DNA of 64,000 nt from Rudaea sp. 3F27F6. Lineage in GTDB: Bacteria; Pseudomonadota; Gammaproteobacteria; Xanthomonadales; Rhodanobacteraceae. Below the pieces are notes generated by a model, which worked only from the letters and a program-made list of their open reading frames with translations, searched no databases and was not told where the DNA came from. A program made the position numbers and the translations under genes. This document shows positions 9,203 to 17,719 of this stretch, in pieces (positions within the stretch are counted from its first letter, which is position 1; the number at the start of each line of letters is the position of its first letter). Where the stretch lies: NCBI RefSeq assembly GCF_005503555.1, contig NZ_SCNG01000006.1:1-64000 (forward strand), written 5' to 3'.

Positions 9203-9490
9203 TTAGTCTTGCGTGCCGTTCACGCGCTCGCGCAGTTCTTTGCCGGGCTTGAAATGCGGCACGTGCTTGCCGGGCAGCGCGACCGGGGCACCGGTCTTCG
9301 GATTGCGGCCCATGCGCGGCGGGCGGAAATGCAGGGAGAAGCTGCCGAAGCCACGAATTTCGATGCGCTCGCCGTGAGCCAGAGCCTGGCTCGCCTGTTC
9401 GAGTACGTTTTTCACCGCCAGCTCGACGTCGTTGAAAGCCAAGTGACTCTGCCGCCCAGCCAATGCTTCGATCAACTCCGACTTGGTCAT
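9203..9490 (-). CDS. ihfB: Integration host factor subunit beta
   Basis: 95 residues of the HU/IHF DNA-bending family. [11 protein letters not shown] at the N-terminus, [19 protein letters not shown] with the DNA-intercalating arm, and [14 protein letters not shown] near the end are typical of IHF-beta. I start at ATG 9490 because MTKSELIE is the usual N-terminus and GGGGGGAGA lies just upstream; an upstream in-frame start would add eleven unlikely residues ([11 protein letters not shown]). IHF is a heterodimer; the alpha subunit is not in the window. The gene sits between rpsA and lapA as in other gammaproteobacteria. The rpsA-ihfB gap holds a 12-bp perfect hairpin and one inverted-repeat element. 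Confidence 0.96.
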   Translation of the reverse strand: MTKSELIEALAGRQSHLAFNDVELAVKNVLEQASQALAHGERIEIRGFGSFSLHFRPPRMGRNPKTGAPVALPGKHVPHFKPGKELRERVNGTQD

Positions 9491-9518
9491 GATTTCTCCC
9501 CCCGATAAAAACACTACG

Positions 9519-9590
9519 GCCACGGATCACACGAATAAGCACGGATAGAGCGAACGTTCCTGATCCGTGCCTATCCGTGTAATCCGTGGC
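9519..9590. repeat. Dispersed inverted-repeat element, copy 2
   Basis: Between rpsA and ihfB. Each arm holds three CACGGAT-type heptads: starts at 9521, 9530 and 9540 on the left, and complementary ATCCGTG units at 9563, 9573 and 9582 on the right. Spacing is 9 then 10 bp on the left and 10 then 9 bp on the right, so the whole is mirror-symmetric. The middle is about 16 bp of unrelated sequence. It lies immediately 5' of the ihfB ribosome-binding site in the transcript. Confidence 0.9.
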
Positions 9591-9600
9591 CTGTTTTTCC

Positions 9601-9629
9601 GCTCTACCCGGCATGACGCCGGGTAGAGC
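9601..9629. other. Perfect 12-bp hairpin after rpsA
   Basis: GCTCTACCCGGC at 9601-9612 pairs perfectly with 9618-9629 around a 5-nt loop, 12 bp past the rpsA stop codon. In the direction of rpsA transcription the stem is followed by GGAAAAACAG, with no uridine run, so it is not a textbook intrinsic terminator. It may be an attenuator, a 3'-end stabiliser or an RNA-processing site between rpsA and ihfB. Confidence 0.6.
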
Positions 9630-9640
9630 CTTGTGCAAAA

Positions 9641-11314
9641 TCAGCCCTTGTTGCCGAGCTGTTCTTTGAGCAACGCGCCGAGCTTGGTCGTGCCGCCGGC
9701 AGCGCTCTGGTACTCCTCGAGCGCCGACGCCAGTTCGGCCTCGTCCTTCGCGCGGATCGACAGCTGCAGCATGCGGCCCTTGCGGTCCATGCCGGTGTAC
9801 TTGGCTTCGACCTGGTCGCCGACCTTGAGGTGCTGGGTCGCGTCGTCGATGCGTTCCTTGGCGATGTCGTTCGCACGCAGGTAGCCTTCAACGCCGTCGG
9901 CGAGTTCGATCGTGGCGCCCTTGGCGTCAACTTCCTTCACAGTGCCGGTGACGATGCTGCCGCGCGGATGCGCCGCCATGAACTGACCGAACGGATCCTG
10001 CTCAAGCTGCTTGATGCCGAGCGAGATGCGCTCGCGCTCCGGATCGACCGCGAGAACGACGGCTTCGACCGTGTCGCCCTTCTTGAACTGGCGCACGAGG
10101 TCTTCGCCGGTCGCCTGCCAGGAGATGTCGGACAGGTGAACGAGACCGTCGATGCCGCCGTCGAGACCGATGAAGATGCCGAAGTCGGTGATCGACTTGA
10201 TCTGACCCGAGACCTTGTCGTTCTTCTTGTGGATCGCGGCGAACGCTTCCCACGGATTCGACTGGGTCTGCTTCATGCCGAGCGAGATGCGGCGACGCTC
10301 TTCGTCCACGTCCAGCACCATGACCTCGACCTCGTCGCCGACCTGGACCAGCTTGGCCGGATTGACGTTCTTGTTGGTCCAGTCCATTTCCGAAACGTGC
10401 ACGAGGCCTTCGACGCCCGGCTCGAGCTCGACGAAGCAACCGTAATCGGTGACGTTCGAGACCTTGCCGAACAGGCGCGTGCCGGTCGGATAACGACGGC
10501 TGATCGCAACCCACGGATCTTCGCCGAGCTGCTTGAGGCCGAGCGAGACGCGGTTGCGCTCGCGGTCGAAGCGCAGCACGCGCACTTCGAGTTCGTCGCC
10601 GACGTTGACGACTTCGCTCGGATGACGCACGCGCTTCCACGCCATGTCGGTGATGTGCAGCAGGCCGTCGATGCCGCCGAGGTCGACGAACGCGCCGTAG
10701 TCGGTGAGGTTCTTGACGACGCCCTTGACGACCGCGCCTTCCTGCAGGCGCTCGAGCATCTGCTCGCGCTCCTCGGAGTGCTCGCTCTCGACGACTGCAC
10801 GGCGCGAGACGACCACGTTGTTGCGCTTGCGGTCGAGCTTGATGATCTTGAATTCGAGATCCTTGCCTTCGATGAAGACCGGATCGCGCACCGGACGCAC
10901 GTCGACGAGCGATCCCGGCAGGAATGCGCGCACGTCTTTGATGTCCACGGTGAAGCCGCCCTTGACCTTGCCCGATACGCGGCCGGTCACGGTGGCATTG
11001 GCCTTCTGCGCTTCTTCCAACTCGTCCCACACCATGGAACGCTTGGCTTTTTCGCGCGACAGTCGGGTTTCGCCGAAACCATCTTCGATCGCATCGAGTG
11101 CGACCTTCACTTCGTCGCCGACTTGCACTTCCAACTCGCCCGCTTCATTGCGGAATTGTTCGATCGGCACGATGCCTTCGGACTTCAATCCCGCATTGAC
11201 GACGACGACGTCATTGCGAATTTCGACGACGATGCCCGAGACGATGACGCCAGGCTTCAATTTGGCCAGCGATTGCTGGCTCTGTTCAAACAGTTCGGCA
11301 AAACTTTCAGTCAT
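9641..11314 (-). CDS. rpsA: 30S ribosomal protein S1
   Basis: 557 residues with six S1 (OB-fold) RNA-binding repeats, the full gammaproteobacterial length. Repeats 3-6 show the recurrent pattern of a GxVxxxxxYGxFV/F block followed by HxS/TDxxW (for example [18 protein letters not shown], then [11 protein letters not shown]). S1 binds mRNA on the small subunit and helps initiation on weak or structured leaders. It starts at ATG 11314. Gene order cmk-rpsA-ihfB is conserved. The 236-bp leader before rpsA includes an inverted-repeat element; E. coli rpsA is autoregulated through its leader, so structure here may matter (inference). Confidence 0.97.
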   Translation of the reverse strand: MTESFAELFEQSQQSLAKLKPGVIVSGIVVEIRNDVVVVNAGLKSEGIVPIEQFRNEAGELEVQVGDEVKVALDAIEDGFGETRLSREKAKRSMVWDELEEAQKANATVTGRVSGKVKGGFTVDIKDVRAFLPGSLVDVRPVRDPVFIEGKDLEFKIIKLDRKRNNVVVSRRAVVESEHSEEREQMLERLQEGAVVKGVVKNLTDYGAFVDLGGIDGLLHITDMAWKRVRHPSEVVNVGDELEVRVLRFDRERNRVSLGLKQLGEDPWVAISRRYPTGTRLFGKVSNVTDYGCFVELEPGVEGLVHVSEMDWTNKNVNPAKLVQVGDEVEVMVLDVDEERRRISLGMKQTQSNPWEAFAAIHKKNDKVSGQIKSITDFGIFIGLDGGIDGLVHLSDISWQATGEDLVRQFKKGDTVEAVVLAVDPERERISLGIKQLEQDPFGQFMAAHPRGSIVTGTVKEVDAKGATIELADGVEGYLRANDIAKERIDDATQHLKVGDQVEAKYTGMDRKGRMLQLSIRAKDEAELASALEEYQSAAGGTTKLGALLKEQLGNKG

Positions 11315-11451
11315 TTTGATTCTCTAGTTGATATACAGATCGCCCGCGGTTGGCTATTCGGCGCGATCCACCGGTTGTGGCACGTGAGGCTCTCGCCTTG
11401 CGTACCGTTGCAATTCCCCGCCGCGAACGGCGAGGGCCAAAAAGCATTTTC

Positions 11452-11524
11452 GCCACGGATTACACGGATTGGCACAGATAAATCCGAAGATTTTCAATCC
11501 GTGCTAATCCGTGTAATCCGTGGC
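11452..11524. repeat. Dispersed inverted-repeat element, copy 3
   Basis: Between cmk and rpsA. The left arm units start at 11454, 11463 and 11473 (CACGGAT, CACGGAT, CACAGAT); the right arm has ATCCGTG at 11497, 11507 and 11516. The same 9/10-bp spacing and mirror symmetry as copy 2 are seen, with a loop of about 17 bp. It lies in the untranslated stretch upstream of rpsA. Confidence 0.9.
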
Positions 11525-11550
11525 CAAAACGCTCTGCTTGTTCTTTAGAC

Positions 11551-12240
11551 CTAAGAGCGGACCAGCTCCAGCACCTTGGCGACGACGGTGTCGATCGACA
11601 TTCCGGTCGAATCGACGAGAACGGCATCCGCAGCCGGCTTCAGCGGCGCCACTGCGCGCTCGGCATCGCGTACGTCGCGTGCCTCGATTTCGCGCAAAAG
11701 GGTTCCTAGTGTAACGTTCAAACCCTTTTCTTTCAACTGTTTATAGCGCCTTTTCGCGCGTTCCTCGGCGCTCGCGGTCAGGAATACCTTGTGCCCGGCG
11801 TCGGGGAAGATGACCGTGCCCATATCGCGGCCGTCGGCGACGAGGCCCGGATTCCTGCGGAACGAACGCTGTTTCTCGAACAGCGCCGCCCGCACCGCCG
11901 GGATCGCCGCGATCGCCGAAGCCGCCGCGCCGCAGGTTTCCGTGCGAATTTCCGCAGTCGCATCGAGGCCGTTGACGATCACCCGCGTCTCGCCGCCGTC
12001 CTTGGGATCGCGGAACGATATCTTCGTCGTTTCGGCGCAGCGCGTGACCGCTTCGGCGTCGGACAGATCGAGCCCGGCCAGGCTCGCCGCAAAGCCCACG
12101 GCGCGGTACAGCGCGCCCGAATCGAGCAGATGCCAGCCTAGCGCCGCGGCGACGTGCGCGCTGATTGTCCCCTTGCCTGAGCCCGAGGGACCGTCGATCG
12201 TCAGCACGGGAACGAGCTTCTCGGATTGCGCAGTGGGCAT
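11551..12240 (-). CDS. cmk: Cytidylate kinase
   Basis: 229 residues. It phosphorylates CMP/dCMP with ATP in the cytoplasm. The P-loop GPSGSGKGT lies at 17-25, with LDSGALYRA (39-47) and [15 protein letters not shown] (134-148) as the nucleoside-binding blocks and [11 protein letters not shown] (163-173) in the lid. Start ATG 12240 gives the usual length; the frame stays open upstream to 12867, but that stretch has no kinase features and would overlap the divergent msrP gene. First gene of the conserved cmk-rpsA-ihfB-lapAB order. Confidence 0.95.
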   Translation of the reverse strand: MPTAQSEKLVPVLTIDGPSGSGKGTISAHVAAALGWHLLDSGALYRAVGFAASLAGLDLSDAEAVTRCAETTKISFRDPKDGGETRVIVNGLDATAEIRTETCGAAASAIAAIPAVRAALFEKQRSFRRNPGLVADGRDMGTVIFPDAGHKVFLTASAEERAKRRYKQLKEKGLNVTLGTLLREIEARDVRDAERAVAPLKPAADAVLVDSTGMSIDTVVAKVLELVRS

Positions 12241-12407
12241 GGCTTGGCGGCAGTGGAAGACGCGGCATTCTAGCCGAGTGCGCGGTGGATGCCGAGAATG
12301 GCTGACTCGGGTCTCAACGCGGAAACGCGTTGCTGTAAGGAATTCCCTTTCAATCGGTCGAATAATCGACACCATGACGCTGCCCGCCGAGTCGAGACGG
12401 TTCGGCG

Positions 12408-12425
12408 GAGAGAGAGAGAGAGAGA
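12408..12425 (+). repeat. (GA)9 dinucleotide tract in the msrP ribosome-binding region
   Basis: Nine uninterrupted GA units preceded by CG and followed by AATCCCC and the msrP ATG at 12433. The tract supplies GGAGAG-like Shine-Dalgarno pairing at its edge, so changes in repeat number would alter the spacing or strength of translation initiation without touching the protein. Confidence 0.8.
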
Positions 12426-12432
12426 AATCCCC

Positions 12433-13431
12433 ATGAGAATCGGCAAACTTTCCGATATCCGCGCCGGCGAAATCACGCCGGAATCGATTTACCAGCGCCG
12501 CCGCGACGCGTTGAAAATGCTCGGCCTCGGCGCGATCGGCCTGGTCGCCGGCTGCAGTGCCGGGAACGCACCGAGCACGGGGGCCGGCACGGCGACGGCA
12601 GAGCCGAATCCCGACGAGAAACCGCTTGCGATCACCAAGAAGGACGAATACGTCGTGTCCGACCCACAGACCAGCTATAAGGACGCGACGCACTACAACA
12701 ACTATTACGAATTTGGCACGGATAAAAGCGATCCGGCACGTACCTCGGGCCAGTTCAAGCCGCAGCCCTGGAGCGTCGAAATCGCCGGCCACGCCGAAGT
12801 CGTCGGCAAGTTCACCCTCGAAGACATCCTCAAGCCACACGCGCTCGAAGAACGCGTCTATCGCCACCGCTGCGTCGAGGGCTGGTCAATGGTGATTCCG
12901 TGGAGCGGTATCGCGCTCGGCGACCTGCTCAAGCGGTTCAAGCCGACCGCTCAGGCGAAATACGTCGCCTTCACGACCGTGCAGCGCCCTGCGGAAATGC
13001 CCGGCCTTGCCCGCGACGTGCTCGACTGGCCTTACCGCGAAGGGCTGCGTATCGACGAAGCCATGCACCCGCTCGCCTTTCTCGCGGTCGGGTTATACGG
13101 CCGCGCGCTGCCGAACCAGAACGGAGCGCCGCTGCGCCTGATCGTGCCGTGGAAATACGGCTTCAAGGGCGCGAAGTCCATCGTCAAAATCGAGTTCCTC
13201 GAAAACATGCCGCGTACGACCTGGAATCTCGCCGCGCCGAACGAATACGGCTTCTACTCGAACGTCAATCCGGCCGTCGACCATCCGCGCTGGAGCCAGC
13301 GCACCGAGCGGCGCATCGCCGGCGACGGCTTCAGCGTATTCGGCAATCGCATCGAGACCAAGCCGTTCAACGGCTACGCCGACCAAGTCGCAAGCCTGTA
13401 CGCCGGCATGGATCTGCGCAAAGATTTTTGA
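12433..13431 (+). CDS. msrP: Protein-methionine-sulfoxide reductase, molybdopterin catalytic subunit
   Basis: 332 residues, as in E. coli MsrP (YedY). A twin-arginine signal ([20 protein letters not shown], 21-40) directs export of the folded molybdoenzyme. The oxidoreductase molybdopterin domain follows; Cys147 in [12 protein letters not shown] is the predicted molybdenum ligand, and [18 protein letters not shown] is a further conserved block. The product repairs oxidised methionines in periplasmic proteins using electrons from the membrane partner MsrQ, encoded 123 bp downstream. ATG 12433 is preferred because the Tat motif then sits at the N-terminus; the frame is open further upstream but without signal features. 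Divergent from cmk. Confidence 0.95.
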   Translation: MRIGKLSDIRAGEITPESIYQRRRDALKMLGLGAIGLVAGCSAGNAPSTGAGTATAEPNPDEKPLAITKKDEYVVSDPQTSYKDATHYNNYYEFGTDKSDPARTSGQFKPQPWSVEIAGHAEVVGKFTLEDILKPHALEERVYRHRCVEGWSMVIPWSGIALGDLLKRFKPTAQAKYVAFTTVQRPAEMPGLARDVLDWPYREGLRIDEAMHPLAFLAVGLYGRALPNQNGAPLRLIVPWKYGFKGAKSIVKIEFLENMPRTTWNLAAPNEYGFYSNVNPAVDHPRWSQRTERRIAGDGFSVFGNRIETKPFNGYADQVASLYAGMDLRKDF

Positions 13432-13554
13432 CCTTCTTCCAATGCGTCGAAGCCGAAGCAGTGCAACTTGGAGGCGCCGATATCTGGGCGCCTCTTCGAC
13501 TTCGCCTCATTCGCATCGCGCACGAAACGCAAGGAATCCGGACACCGAGCGCCC

Positions 13555-14208
13555 ATGACTTTATTCCGCGACCGAATCGCCGCCAGCAAGCCGCTGCTCT
13601 TCTTGCTCTGCCTGGTGCCGCTTGTCCTGCTCGGCAGCGACACGCTGCGCAACGCACTCGGCCCCGACCCGGTGGCTCAGCTTGAGCACGCCACCGGCCT
13701 CTGGGCGCTGCGCCTGCTGCTCGCGACGCTTGCGGTGACGCCGTTGCGGCGCCTTACCGGCTGGCACAAGCTCGTGCGTTATCGGCGCATGCTCGGCCTG
13801 TTCGCGTTCTTCTACGCGAGCGTGCATCTCGCCGTCTATTTGTTCGTCGATCTCGGCGGCTATTGGGCCGACATCTTCGCGCAGATCGCGAAGAAGCCCT
13901 ACGTCACCGTTGGTTTTCTCGCCTGGCTGCTGCTGATCCCGCTCGCTTTCACCTCGACGCAGAAGATGATGCGCCGTCTCGGCCGGCGCTGGCAGACCCT
14001 GCACCGGCTCGTCTATGCGACCGCCCTGCTCGCCTGTCTGCACTTCCTCTGGCTGGTCAAGGCCGACAAGCGCGAACCGCTGATCTACTTCGCCGCGTTC
14101 GCCGTGCTGATGCTCTGGCGCCTGCCGTGGGCGCAGCGGCTCAGTTCGACGGGCAGGCGCCCTTCCCGCTTGCCGCATAGTCCTGCGCCGCGGACGCAAT
14201 CCGACTAG
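13555..14208 (+). CDS. msrQ: Haem-containing membrane subunit MsrQ of the methionine sulfoxide repair system
   Basis: 217 residues, six hydrophobic segments, ferric-reductase-like fold. Histidines in the membrane region (ASVHLAVYLF, WQTLHRLVYA, LLACLHFLWL) are the likely haem b ligands. It passes electrons from the respiratory chain or flavin reductase to MsrP in the periplasm. ATG 13555 gives the family N-terminus; a TTG 87 bp upstream is in frame but adds a non-homologous-looking extension. Its last 68 bp overlap the convergent pqiC gene, and the C-terminal 25 residues are basic and low in complexity, probably an extension beyond the conserved core. Confidence 0.92.
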   Translation: MTLFRDRIAASKPLLFLLCLVPLVLLGSDTLRNALGPDPVAQLEHATGLWALRLLLATLAVTPLRRLTGWHKLVRYRRMLGLFAFFYASVHLAVYLFVDLGGYWADIFAQIAKKPYVTVGFLAWLLLIPLAFTSTQKMMRRLGRRWQTLHRLVYATALLACLHFLWLVKADKREPLIYFAAFAVLMLWRLPWAQRLSSTGRRPSRLPHSPAPRTQSD

Positions 14209-14761
14209 CGATCGCCGCCAGCGCATGCCGATGCGCTTGCACGAGTTCGGCGTAGCCCTGCGCCGCGGTTTCGCGTGCGCTGCTCGCGCAGACCAGGGCC
14301 GAGGACTTGCCGTCGTCCATGCGCAGACTCCACACCGCATCGATCGCGGCGTAGTCGCCCGGCGCGGAGTCGAAACGGCGCAGATCGATCTTGACGTTCA
14401 ACACATTCGCGCCGACGGGGCGCGGCTGGCCGGCAACGTCGGTCGTCGCCAGTTCGCGCGACAGGTCGGCGGACAGCGCGGCGCGCGCTTCGTCGGCGAG
14501 CGGCGCGATCCAGCGTTCCTGTTCGAGCGGCAGCACGCCGCCGCCATCACGCACGACGAGCTGCGGACGATCGACCTGCGGGGGTATGCCGACCGGCTGC
14601 AGATCGATCAGGAACTTCGCCTGCGGTGCCGATGCGGTTCCGGCAGGCGGCGTGCCGAGCAGGCTGTGATAGCGCGTCGGCGCCGTGCTGACGCAGGCAC
14701 TGAGCAATAGAGCAGCGACCGCGAGCGCCGGGCGCATGCAGATGTCGAGGCGCGGGATCAT
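14141..14761 (-). CDS. pqiC: PqiC-like outer-membrane lipoprotein of the Pqi lipid transport system
   Basis: 206 residues. A lipoprotein signal ends in LLLSAC (lipobox), preceded by an ATG at residue 9 that may be the true start. The rest matches the ABC-type transport auxiliary lipoprotein family (PqiC/YmbA): LQPVGIPPQVDRPQLVVRDG near the N-terminus and WSLRMDDG in the middle. PqiC is tethered to the outer membrane and docks the PqiB tunnel. Its start overlaps the pqiB stop by four bases (ATGA). The 3' end runs 68 bp into the convergent msrQ gene. Confidence 0.88.
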   Translation of the reverse strand: MIPRLDICMRPALAVAALLLSACVSTAPTRYHSLLGTPPAGTASAPQAKFLIDLQPVGIPPQVDRPQLVVRDGGGVLPLEQERWIAPLADEARAALSADLSRELATTDVAGQPRPVGANVLNVKIDLRRFDSAPGDYAAIDAVWSLRMDDGKSSALVCASSARETAAQGYAELVQAHRHALAAIASRIASAAQDYAASGKGACPSN

Positions 14762-16437
14762 GGCGGGTTTCCTTTACTGTTCTTTTCGGGCGCGTCGCGC
14801 AGTGCGGGATCGACCGGTTTGCCGCGCAGCAACGACTCCGGATGCACGCCGAGGTAGTCGGTCAGCGCACGCAGCGAGCGTGCGGCGCGCTGCATTTCCG
14901 CGAGCGTCTGCGCGAGACTCTGCTGCATCGGCGAGTTCGCCGACACCGCCTGCTGAGCGCTGCCGAGCGTGCCCTGCGCACCGGCCAGAGTCGCATTGAA
15001 CTGCGGCAAGGTTGAGTCGTTGACCTGGCGCAGCGTCTTGTCGAGTTGGACGATCGTGCTGTCGAGATGCTTGCCGATCGACTCGAACGGGATCTTGCCG
15101 AGCTTCTCGACGATGCCGGTCATCTGTTCCTGCAACTGATCGAAACTGCCAGGCACGGTCGGCATCTGCACCGGCCGCGCGCTCGCGTCGAACTCGGTCT
15201 TCGGCGCATTCGGCATAAAGTCGAGCGCGATGTACAACTGCCCGGTCAGCAGATTGCCGACGCGTGCCTGCGCGCGCAGGCCGTGCGCGATCAGCGGCTT
15301 GACGAAGGCGGCCATGCGCGTGTTCTTGTCGCTCTCGTCCTTGCCGAGCTGGGCGATCTTTTCGCCTGCGCGTCCGAAGCGCTGCGGATAGATCACCACG
15401 CCGACGATCAACGGGAAACTCTGCTTGTCCGCCTCGTAGTCGAGATCGATCGACACGACGCGGCCGACGACGATGCCGCGGAAATCGACCTGTGCGCCGA
15501 CACCGAGTCCGCGCAAGGACTGCTCGAAGCGCATCTGCAGATATTCGGGCTCGCCGTCCGGCGGCGCCATCGCAGTCTGCAGATCGTCGAACAGGACGAA
15601 TTCCGCGTCTTCCGCCGCAGGCGTCGCGTCGCGCGGACCGGGCGGCGACTGAAACGCAACGCCGCCGGCGATGACGGTCGCGAGCGATTGCGTGCTGAGC
15701 TTGAGTCCGCTCGCATCGAGGTTCAGATCGACGCCGCTTGCGTTCCAGAAGCGCGAGGACACGGTCACGTAGCGGTCGTAAGGGGCATCGACGAACACGT
15801 CCACCTTCATCTGCTTGCCGTCCTTGTCGAGCTCGTAGGACACCACGCGACCGACCTGGATGCGCCGGTAGTACACCGGCGAACCGATGTCGAGCGAGCC
15901 GATGTCGGCCGCGCGCAAGACGAAGCGCCTGCCCGGCGAGCCGTGGATGACCGCGGGCGGCCGCTCCAGTCCGATGAAACTCTTGCTGACGTCGCTCGAA
16001 ACACCGACATCGGCGCCGATATAAGCACCCGAGAGCAAGGTGCCGATGCCGGTCACGCCGGTAGTGCCAAAGCGCGGACGCACGACCCAGAAACGCGAAT
16101 CGGTCGTGGCGAAGCTCGACGCGGCCTTGTCGAGTTTCACTCGCGCGATAATGTGCGTGCGATCCTTGGCGAGGCGGATCGAATCGACCAGGCCGATGAC
16201 GACGTCCTTGTACTTGACCTGGGTCTTGCCGGCTTCAAGACCTTCCGCGGTGATAAACGAAATCTCGACCGACGGCCCTTCCGAAGCCCAGTTGTGCGCC
16301 ACCATGCCGATGCCGATCAGGGCGGCGACGACAGGCACGAGCCAGATCAGGCCAACGTTCCAGCGCGGTCTGCGCACTACGGGCACGGGCGGCACCGGCG
16401 ATGGAGGGGCATCCGTGGGGCGGTTCTGTTCGCTCAT
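14758..16437 (-). CDS. pqiB: PqiB, periplasm-spanning MCE-domain protein
   Basis: 559 residues. One N-terminal membrane helix (about 26-46, VGLIWLVPVVAALIGIGMVA) is followed by three MCE/MlaD domains, beginning near residues 53, 166 and 295, each with an 'A..G L..G..V.Y/R' type core such as AEGLEAGKTQVKYKDVVIG and RFEQSLRGLGVGAQVDFRG. A long helical C-terminus (about 440-535) is predicted to build the needle of the PqiB hexamer. PqiB carries lipids between inner and outer membranes. The gene is 6 bp downstream of the second pqiA gene and overlaps pqiC. Confidence 0.93.
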   Translation of the reverse strand: MSEQNRPTDAPPSPVPPVPVVRRPRWNVGLIWLVPVVAALIGIGMVAHNWASEGPSVEISFITAEGLEAGKTQVKYKDVVIGLVDSIRLAKDRTHIIARVKLDKAASSFATTDSRFWVVRPRFGTTGVTGIGTLLSGAYIGADVGVSSDVSKSFIGLERPPAVIHGSPGRRFVLRAADIGSLDIGSPVYYRRIQVGRVVSYELDKDGKQMKVDVFVDAPYDRYVTVSSRFWNASGVDLNLDASGLKLSTQSLATVIAGGVAFQSPPGPRDATPAAEDAEFVLFDDLQTAMAPPDGEPEYLQMRFEQSLRGLGVGAQVDFRGIVVGRVVSIDLDYEADKQSFPLIVGVVIYPQRFGRAGEKIAQLGKDESDKNTRMAAFVKPLIAHGLRAQARVGNLLTGQLYIALDFMPNAPKTEFDASARPVQMPTVPGSFDQLQEQMTGIVEKLGKIPFESIGKHLDSTIVQLDKTLRQVNDSTLPQFNATLAGAQGTLGSAQQAVSANSPMQQSLAQTLAEMQRAARSLRALTDYLGVHPESLLRGKPVDPALRDAPEKNSKGNPP

Positions 16438-16443
16438 CCTGGG

Positions 16444-17061
16444 CTACTCGCTGCCATCGGCATCATCCCAAATCAGACGTGGATCGAAACTCATCGCGGC
16501 ACACATCGTCAGCACGACGACGAGACCGAAGAAGACGATGCCGAGCCGCGGTTCGGCGGTACCGAGCAGGTGGAACTGCACGAGCGCCGAAACGAGCGCG
16601 ACGACGACCACGTCGAGCATCGACCAGTAGCCTATCAGCTCGACGAAGCGGTACAAGCGCGCGCGCTGCTGCCGCGCCCAGGTGCTGCGCCGCTGCACGG
16701 TGACGAGCAGCGTGCCGAGCACGAGGAACTTGGTCGACGGCACCGCCACGCTGGCGATAAAGATCAGCAAAGCGATGTCCCACGAGCCGGACTTCCAGAA
16801 TTCGACCACGCCGTGCAGGATCGTGCTCGCCTCGCCGCGACCGAGCATGCTCGTATACATCACCGGCAGGACGTTCGACGGAATATAGAGAATCAGCGCG
16901 GCGATCAGAAACGCCCAGGTGCGCGCCAGCGAATCGGGCTTGCGCCGGTGCAGAGGCGAACCGCAGCGCGGGCAGCGCGGCAGATCCGCGGAGCATGCCG
17001 AGCCGCAGGTATGGCAGCCGACGATGCCGAGTTCGTGCGCACGCGGCGCGAGCGCGGTCAT
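16444..17061 (-). CDS. pqiA: Paraquat-inducible protein A, C-terminal half as a separate protein
   Basis: 205 residues. An N-terminal zinc-ribbon-like segment (CHTCGSAC, then CPRCGSPL) is followed by four membrane helices with the PqiA hallmarks LYIPSNVLPVM and DIALLIFIASVAVPSTKF. In E. coli one ~417-residue PqiA contains two such modules; here they are two genes. I choose ATG 17061, which forms an ATGA overlap with the stop of the preceding pqiA gene; a GTG nine bases earlier is possible. The product should act in the inner membrane as the presumed partner feeding or driving PqiB. Confidence 0.9.
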   Translation of the reverse strand: MTALAPRAHELGIVGCHTCGSACSADLPRCPRCGSPLHRRKPDSLARTWAFLIAALILYIPSNVLPVMYTSMLGRGEASTILHGVVEFWKSGSWDIALLIFIASVAVPSTKFLVLGTLLVTVQRRSTWARQQRARLYRFVELIGYWSMLDVVVVALVSALVQFHLLGTAEPRLGIVFFGLVVVLTMCAAMSFDPRLIWDDADGSE

Positions 17062-17684
17062 GTACCCCACTCCACGTCGGTATCACCGGACAGGCGCCCC
17101 CACAGAATGCGCACGTCGCGCTTCGCGATCACCGTGACCAGCACGGTCAGCACGACGGTCGCATAAGTACCGGGACCCGCGATCACGTTCAGCATGCCCG
17201 AGAGTTTGACGATCGCGACGAGGACGCCGAGCAGGAACACCTCGGTCATGCTCCACGGCCGGATGTGATGCAGAACGCGCATGGCGAAACCGAATCCCGG
17301 CGCGCGCCGGCCGGCACGTGCGAACAGCAGCACCCAGCCGAGCAGGACGATCTGCAGCAGGGGCACGAGAAACAGCGTCGCCGCTGCGACGAGGCCGACG
17401 ATCAGCGCCGAGCCCTGCGACAAAGCCGAGATCGCCTGCAGCAGATTCGCCTCGTTGTGCATGCCGCCGACCGTGATGCGGATCACCGGCGAGACGTTGG
17501 CGATCACGAAAACGATCGCCGCGGTCAGCGTCAGCGCAAGCAGATGGTCGATGTCGAGCCGGCTCGCACGATAGAGCACGGCGCGGCAGCGTCCGCAACG
17601 CGCGACCTCGTCGTGGTCGAGATCGTGCTTGCGATAAACCGAATCGCAGTGTTCGCAAACGACGAGGGCGGGATAGAGCGTCAT
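17058..17684 (-). CDS. pqiA: Paraquat-inducible protein A, N-terminal half as a separate protein
   Basis: 208 residues, same fold as the next gene: zinc-ribbon pair CEHC and CGRC near residues 10-32, then four membrane helices with FVIANVSPVIRI, the counterpart of LYIPSNVLPVM. ATG 17684 puts the Cys pairs at the N-terminus; the frame is open upstream but overlaps the FHA gene. It is the first pqi gene, 35 bp downstream of the FHA-domain gene, and overlaps the second pqiA half by four bases. Together the two correspond to one fused PqiA of enterobacteria. Confidence 0.9.
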   Translation of the reverse strand: MTLYPALVVCEHCDSVYRKHDLDHDEVARCGRCRAVLYRASRLDIDHLLALTLTAAIVFVIANVSPVIRITVGGMHNEANLLQAISALSQGSALIVGLVAAATLFLVPLLQIVLLGWVLLFARAGRRAPGFGFAMRVLHHIRPWSMTEVFLLGVLVAIVKLSGMLNVIAGPGTYATVVLTVLVTVIAKRDVRILWGRLSGDTDVEWGT

Positions 17685-17719
17685 GATCGGCGGCGCGCCC
17701 CAACGCCTCGGCGTTCGGG

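Noticed and set aside
12241-12867. N-terminal extension of the cmk reading frame
   Set aside because: The extra ~209 codons overlap msrP and show no kinase or other domain; ATG 12240 gives the normal Cmk length.
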